DNA of 64,000 nt from Maylandia zebra (lineage: Eukaryota; Chordata; Actinopteri; Cichliformes; Cichlidae), in the NCBI RefSeq assembly GCF_041146795.1, contig NC_135177.1, forward strand, positions 21,736,560 to 21,800,559, read 5' to 3'. Positions within the stretch are counted from its first letter, which is position 1, and every line of letters starts with the position of its first letter. Under the pieces are notes generated by a model. That model saw only the letters and a program-made list of their open reading frames with translations, was not told the origin of the DNA and ran no database searches. Positions 59,301 to 64,000 of this stretch are shown here, one piece after another. Made by a program: the position numbers and the translations under genes.

Positions 59301-61208
59301 AAACTGGTTGTTTTCCAGTTTAATAATATCACCCACTCGAACATTCATCCACTTTTCATTTTGAAGCCTGGAAGAGCAAAACGAAGAGAAACAGTAAAAA
59401 AAAAAAAAAAGTAACGGATGCTGCTCTATTTTAAGAAACCTCTTAAATCAAGAGATGGGTAAAATCTGAACAGGTAAGTTGTCAGATGTAATGACTCACG
59501 AGCCACGGATGAGGACCTGAGACTGACGATTGTTCACTTGGTTGTCGCTCTTGTGACGAAACTGGAGATGACAAAAGGTAACGTGTAGTAGAAATACAGA
59601 CTCGTATCTGTGCCTGTGGTGCATGAAAACATACTCACGTAGTCATCCGTGGCATCCTTTACTGCAGTGATGCTCAGCACCAGAGCTAAAGGCACGATGG
59701 TGGTGAACCAGGAGAGGGAGGAGATCTGAGGTATCAACTAAACACAGGGAGACAAAGCTTATTATGCAAATTACTTTTAAAATGGAACACAAAGGCAGTG
59801 TAAGATAAAGAGATAGCTACGTCTAACCCCAGCCACATCAAAGACAGCTTGTTATGATGGTGAGTGTACCTGATGGTACAAAATCGTGGTGAGACAGTAC
59901 CAAGGAGGCAAAAACAACAAAGCTACAGTACACTGGTTTGTTTGGGTAGTTTTAAAATAAGCATTTGTTCAATAATAGACCCCTAACTTTACCAGAGTGT
60001 TAGGAACCAAACCTTGCTTTTAGTTGAACTATAACATAATATAACATTTTGGGGCTTTGAAATGAGTTTAAAGGAGCTGAGGGGGTATGATTTCATTTTA
60101 TATAGCAAGGTTTAAGATTGCAACTAACTCAATATCTCTAGCCTAATGAACAGGAGAACTTACAGTGGCTTCTAAAAATGCAAAAACATAAAAGAATTAA
60201 CAGCAGCTCTGTTAGCCTGGACTTAAAATCAGCATCCTCACTGCCCCACAGTCACGTGCTAATGATGTGCAGGTTTCCCTGCATATCATTTGATTGCACA
60301 CTCATTTACTATTATTTAAAATATTGATAATTGATAACATGCCATCACTACAATCATACAGTACAGTACCAAAGTATTGCACGTAATGAAATTTTGCTGC
60401 TGGTGTGCAGAAAAAGTTCCAAGGATCAGCCTCTGGCACGTGTGTTTTTCTGGCTTTATTGTGACAGGAAAGCTAGAGGAGAGAACAGGGGGAAGTGGCC
60501 TTGGGCCTCTGGTCTGGCCTTACAGCATATAGTTTGCCTCATTCACACAATGAGCTAACTGTGTGTATGAATTTTCATGTTACTCCATCCACTAGACATT
60601 ATGACATAATCAAGAGGCATTTGTTGCCAGTGAAATGTGTTTGAAATGATTTGTTATGAAATAACTGATCTCATATTCCGCATTGATGTTTTTTTTCATC
60701 ATATTCTCAAGTGCAGGAAACTGTGAGGCTCACTACTTCCCTGAAAGTCTTTTATTAATAGCTTATTTTCCATTTCTACAACAGATTAGATCAGCCATTT
60801 GGAATTTGAATGTACCAATATTCATCTAATTTTGTACCACCAAACTTTAACTAACAGTTACTGATCACGGTCCTTTAAGGGCGTTAACTAGAAAATCATG
60901 TGCCCCTTATGCCTCCTGTCTGTCTTTGATTTCTCACCTGTAGTATGAGCAGGAAAAGAAAGTAGGTGTTGGCTACTTCCTGGAACTGCTCAAACAGATT
61001 GACGGGCAGAAACGTGATGATGTTGTACTTGGATGTCATGATGCAGTTACTCTGGAGGATTAGGAGAGAAGAAAATACCTCTCAGTTAAATTGCTTTACG
61101 AGTATAAATATTTTGAATATGTACAATAGAAAACAGCAAACTCTCTTACGGCATACTGAAACTTTTCGTTGTACTCTCTGTCATTGGCTCTGACCCTTCT
61201 CTCCTCCT
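44380..61208 (-). CDS. atp8b2: Phospholipid-transporting P4-ATPase ATP8B2, 27 visible exons, 5' end outside the window
   Basis: Membrane flippase that moves phospholipid to the cytosolic leaflet at the expense of ATP, working with a CDC50-type partner. Exons run from 61150-61208 ([17 protein letters not shown]) to 44380-44991 and join in phase to about 1,323 residues; the first ~35 are missing. Landmarks: first membrane helices (60938-61051, 59639-59737), PISLYVS of the P4 membrane gate (57462-57658), phosphorylation motif DKTGTLT (55514-55601), nucleotide-domain KGADT (53809-53924), [18 protein letters not shown] (52886-52997 to 52242-52347), hinge [11 protein letters not shown] (50844-51027), later helices (48381-48604, 48211-48294, 47535-47780, 46247-46385, 45787-45917) and tail motif [18 protein letters not shown]. 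All catalytic motifs are intact. The exon at 51184-51442 carries an extra Gly/Pro-rich stretch, and the last exon adds about 100 Ser/Ala/Pro-rich residues beyond the usual end. One donor (GTTCGT at 46246) is weak but is forced by phase. Confidence 0.93.
46565..47494. repeat. Decayed Tc1-like element in an atp8b2 intron
   Basis: The right end reads GGGGTGGCTCAACACTTTTGCACAGC (47464-47489), and a diverged copy of the same end is recognisable near 46565-46580. The interior carries remembered segments of a Tc1-like transposase gene read on the minus strand, such as CATCCACTGAGACCACCTTT near 47230. It shares its right end with 56712-57343. Confidence 0.6.
48674..49415. repeat. Tc1-like element with recognisable ends in an atp8b2 intron
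   Basis: Left end ACAGTGCTGGGAAAAAGGAT plus TTGACCCC, and right end GGGGCAAACACTTATTTGCC plus CCAGTGT, look like diverged terminal inverted repeats of an element I remember by its AGTGCTGGGAAAAGTATTTG start. The interior shows a Tc1-like transposase relic on the minus strand (for example CTCACCAGTCCACAGAATAT). It lies between atp8b2 exons 48381-48604 and 50844-51027. Confidence 0.6.
53265..53312. repeat. (AC)n microsatellite
   Basis: About 24 uninterrupted AC units, some 65 bases from the donor of the atp8b2 exon 53379-53543. Confidence 0.95.
54110..54330 (-). repeat. Diverged SINE-like repeat, antisense
   Basis: The CCATCCATCCATTCATAG run, then GGGTCTAGAGGTGAGATACA, CCTACACAGGTCACCAGG, AATCACCAGTTAACCTAACA, TGCACGTCTTTGGACTGTGG and GAGGAAGCCAGAGTAACCC follow, in reverse, the same common fish repeat family as 8355-8525 and 33800-34030. 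It lies in an atp8b2 intron. Confidence 0.7.
56689..57343. repeat. (TG)n run and decayed Tc1-like element
   Basis: A short TG repeat (56689-56711) is followed by a Tc1-like relic. Its right end GGGTTGGCTTAAGACTTTTGCAC resembles 47464-47489, and the interior includes TTCATATTTGGATTCATCAC and CCTCGACTATGTTTTACAG, which match the copy at 46565-47494. The frame is broken. It lies in an atp8b2 intron. Confidence 0.6.
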
Positions 61209-62719
61209 CTGCGGAAACACAGCACACAAGATGAGTCATTAAGGCATCAAAACAAACACATGCAGTAAGTCTGCATAAGGAGGAATTTTTAGCATGTTTG
61301 GCAAACTGCAGAGTTTAAAAATGTCGGCACTATTCACAGCTTCCTAAAACCTGGAAACAAAAGAGAGGGAATCAAGCAGTGAAATCCAGACGTTTATTGT
61401 CATATACACCCCAAAACACAGTGGTTACACTGAGCAATGATTGTTTTACTTTGTGAGTTGCCCTCACAGTAAAATAAATAACTACACTAAAAGAAAAGAA
61501 AAGAGTAATAAGCATAGAAAAACAAATAAGATGAATGAAGTAGTATGAACAGAAGGTTTGATTGTGGTTAGAATATAAAGTACAAGATACTTATGGATGC
61601 TATCTTACTTACTAATGGTAATGGACATTCAGAATGTATGAGTGTTATTATATAATACTGTATTATATTGTGTGCAATTGCAGTTGTACAGGTCAGTATG
61701 GAAGAAAATAGCCGGCAGTGTTGAAGCATGTATTCATACATCAGTGACTGTGCTGTGCATTGGTTGAGTGTAATAGATACAGAGTGTCAGGCAGGAGGCA
61801 TGCAAAACCAATAAGCAGGCCAATCATCGCTGATGTTTCGTTAGCTGCTACTACTCTTTGTTATTAACCAGATGTGCAGTTGTGGCCAGATACACGCAAC
61901 CAAACATGAGTGTGCGTGCAAAAGTTTAGGCACCGATAAAGGCAGATCATAGTATAGTCTCCAAGTTTCAGAGAGTAAAATTAAGACCGTTTCTTTTTCC
62001 TGTGCTCAATCTCTTGTGCACCCCTCCTCCTGACCTTGCACTTTATCCTATTGCTGTTTTTAGGTTTCTGTTATGCTGATGCAAAGTAGTTTGGGAGTTC
62101 CCCTCCTCATCTTCCTCCAACACCAGTTGCTTCTCTTCTAATATTAATGATGTGGCTTTTAAAATGAAATGACTGGTCATTTTGAACAGGGCTGCACACA
62201 CACACACACACCAAAGTAATAATATCCAAGACCAAGCGCATGTTTTGTGCACGAAAGCACAGTCCTTAGCATACTTTTGACAGATTTGTGAAAGGCAGTG
62301 AGGTGCCACAGGAAGGGACATCACACAACAGAAACCGATAGGCTATAATCAAATGCCGGCACATAAACAAAGACGCTGTGGTTTCCTGTGTTTCTGCAGC
62401 ACAGTGAAGCTTTCGCACTGCTCATAACCTACATCTTTGTCCCTGCTGTATTCAGCTTCACCAAAAGAGACAGAGGCCACTTAAAGTGATCCCATTAGAG
62501 CTGCACTTTACCGTCAGATTATAAGACAGATCTGATGTGACAGATTAGCTCTGGTTGGCTTTAGACCAGTCAGGGTGGTTTTAGTCAATTTAGAAAAACA
62601 CGTTACGTCCACTTATTGCTGATGGTGTTGAGTGAGACTGACAATGAGAGGGACACTAGCAGAAATGATTACATCATTGTTTGTTATGTTGATAAAATAT
62701 TGGCATATTTAAATGTATT

Positions 62720-62960
62720 TTGCTCCGGTTTATTAAAAAGAGGTCAGTTCACAACTACGGTCACCTCATGGTGCTTTACACTGTAAAGCAAAGACCATAC
62801 AACATTATAGAAATAACCCCAACAATGCAATAATTTCCGGTAAAGTGCTTGTTAGGCTGGCAACTCCCTGTTACCACATAGAGACCTCAAGCAGAACCAC
62901 GCTCAGTGAAGAGTAACTATCTGCCAGGACCGGAAAAAGAAGGCCGAGAAAACAAAAGCA
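62720..62960. repeat. Interspersed repeat fragment related to 39196-39290
   Basis: Segments CACCTCATGGTGCTTTACAC, TAAAGCAAAGACCATACAAC, AACCCCAACAATGCAATAAT and CTCAAGCAGAACCACGCTCA follow the order of a very common percomorph repeat. The copy is diverged and lies in the atp8b2 upstream intron. Confidence 0.55.
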
Positions 62961-62984
62961 TGGTCAAAATTTGTTGCACAGTGC

Positions 62985-63405
62985 CCTTAAAAGTATTTGC
63001 CCCTTCCCGATTTCTTTTTTAATATATTTGTCTATCTAACATTCAACAATTTGGGGGTTCAGTATCTCACTCAAAAAGTGCAGGATTGAACCACTGCCCT
63101 TCTGATTAATAGACAACCTACACTACCTCCTGAGCCAAAGCCACAAAACCAGATTGAGATATTTTTGCGTGACTTGTAAAAGATTGCACATGCTGGAAAA
63201 CCATCCAGTGCGACTAAATTAAAACAATTCTACGAAGAAGAGTGGACCAAAATTCCTCCACAGTGATGTTAACGCAAGTAAATACAAAACTGTAGTCGTT
63301 AACTTTGTTCATTATTAAAATTAGTTTGTATGATCCAAAGCATGTAAGTGTGACAAAGCCCCCAGGAAGAGGCAAATTGTTTTTCATTGTTTCCAAAAGC
63401 AAGTG
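62985..63405 (+). repeat. Tc1-like relic interrupted by a tRNA-SINE-like piece
   Basis: The left part AAAAGTATTTGCCCCTTCCC matches the end of the family at 48674-49415. At 63230-63260 AGAAGAGTGGACCAAAATTC and CTCCACAGTGATGTTAACGC match the end of its transposase gene. Between them, 63050-63140 looks like a different, tRNA-SINE-like repeat (GGATTGAACCACTGCCCTTC, CCTCCTGAGCCAAAGCCAC), suggesting a nested insertion or a junction of two relics. Confidence 0.5.
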
Positions 63406-64000
63406 AGTTACTTTTGTTTTTAATATTCCTATCTGTCATTGTGGCTGTTGTTGAGTAGCACGATTTATTAGAAAAAAATCTAAATAGTTACATAAGAAAA
63501 ATTGTTTTAGGCATCAACTTCTCTTTCTTGGAGTTTCTATCTGACAGATGTGAGATTTCTGGGTGCATGCAAAAAGCTGTGAATGTGATTGTGCACAATC
63601 CACAAACTTTTCCAATCCCTCTGGCATTTCTCCTCTTAAGACGAAGGTCATCGTGCTGTTTTCTGAGACAAATGTCCACCAGAGAGATCTGTCTGACGTG
63701 CAGTGCCAAGCCTGGTGGGAAAAGCCAAGATCCTTGTGCCAGCTAAGCACCAATGTGAAGTCAGGACCAGCCTGTGTCTGTCCCAGCCACTGCTGTGCAA
63801 GCTGAACACCTCAGCCTAAATGCATGAGCATCTTTAACAAACTGCTCAGTAAGTGTTTAATGTCTCTGACAACTTCAAGGGCATTAGAAGCCCTGACGCA
63901 AGCTGCATACCATACAGTAAACCTGCGTGAATCTATAAAGCTCCATTACGGAGAAACTTTCAGTGGCAGCCTTACTCCCAGCATAAGGTTTCCATAAAGG

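Larger units (their letters stand above)
61209..64000. other. atp8b2 upstream intron, no N-terminal exon found
   Basis: The first visible atp8b2 exon begins with a split codon at 61208 and corresponds to about residue 35 of the mammalian protein, so this stretch should be intron. I looked for the mammalian N-terminal KKPSWGTE-type sequence on the minus strand and did not find it. The region holds an A-rich repeat-like block near 61380-61560 and repeat fragments at 62720-62960 and 62985-63405. It also holds a stretch open in several frames at 63488-63805 that I cannot assign. Confidence 0.5.

Noticed and set aside
61959-62324. Open frame of 93 codons on the minus strand with an acidic C-terminus
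   Set aside because: The frame runs through a short CA repeat and surrounding sequence with scattered repeat-like words; no splice phase ties it to atp8b2 and no known protein is recognised.

Overview
The window is vertebrate nuclear DNA, from a percomorph teleost and most likely an African cichlid. The genes are split into many short exons with GT-AG introns, dinucleotide microsatellites are frequent, and decayed Tc1-like transposons are common. The SINE at 9452-9773 and the matching tail at 5221-5405 look like the AFC family, which I know from African cichlids; that species call rests on memory of the family and not on a search.

Five protein-coding genes can be reconstructed, and their exon phases join without a break. 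(1) 3134-11346, + strand: znf687, ten coding exons, about 1,320 aa, a C2H2 zinc-finger chromatin factor. (2) 13924-26229, - strand: a GPI-anchored otoancorin/mesothelin-superfamily protein, 29 coding exons, about 1,157 aa. (3) 30842-32242, - strand: riiad1, four exons, 91 aa. (4) 34267-42368, - strand: il6r, the IL-6 receptor alpha chain, 11 coding exons, about 681 aa. (5) 44380-61208, - strand: atp8b2, a P4-ATPase lipid flippase, 27 visible coding exons, with its N-terminal exon(s) beyond the right edge. znf687 and the otoancorin-like gene are tail to tail; the last four genes all run leftwards. From memory, ATP8B2 followed by IL6R in the same orientation, with ZNF687 and RIIAD1 in the wider neighbourhood, is also the arrangement in human 1q21. 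The block therefore looks like conserved vertebrate synteny and not an acquired cluster. The genes do not form a pathway.

The most unusual content is in il6r. The last cytokine-receptor domain, an exon pair ending in a WSEWS motif, is present twice in tandem. Both copies are intact, and because each pair is bounded by phase-1 introns on both sides it can be included without a frameshift. The same gene has a first Ig exon enlarged by an acidic insertion of roughly 100 residues, and a Gly-Ser stalk encoded by a hexanucleotide repeat that also forms a ladder of possible splice acceptors. Other points are a GC-AG intron and a 22-nt exon in the otoancorin-like gene, a TG-repeat 3' splice site in znf687, near-identical inverted SINE tails flanking eight znf687 exons, and a proline/glycine-rich insertion in atp8b2.

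The rest is intergenic or intronic DNA holding Tc1-like relics, a Tigger/pogo-type element with intact-looking ends, SINE and other interspersed-repeat fragments, and microsatellites. I saw no prokaryotic-type system, CRISPR array, rRNA or functional tRNA gene. All exon boundaries were read by eye from splice consensus, phase and remembered family sequences; no search was run.
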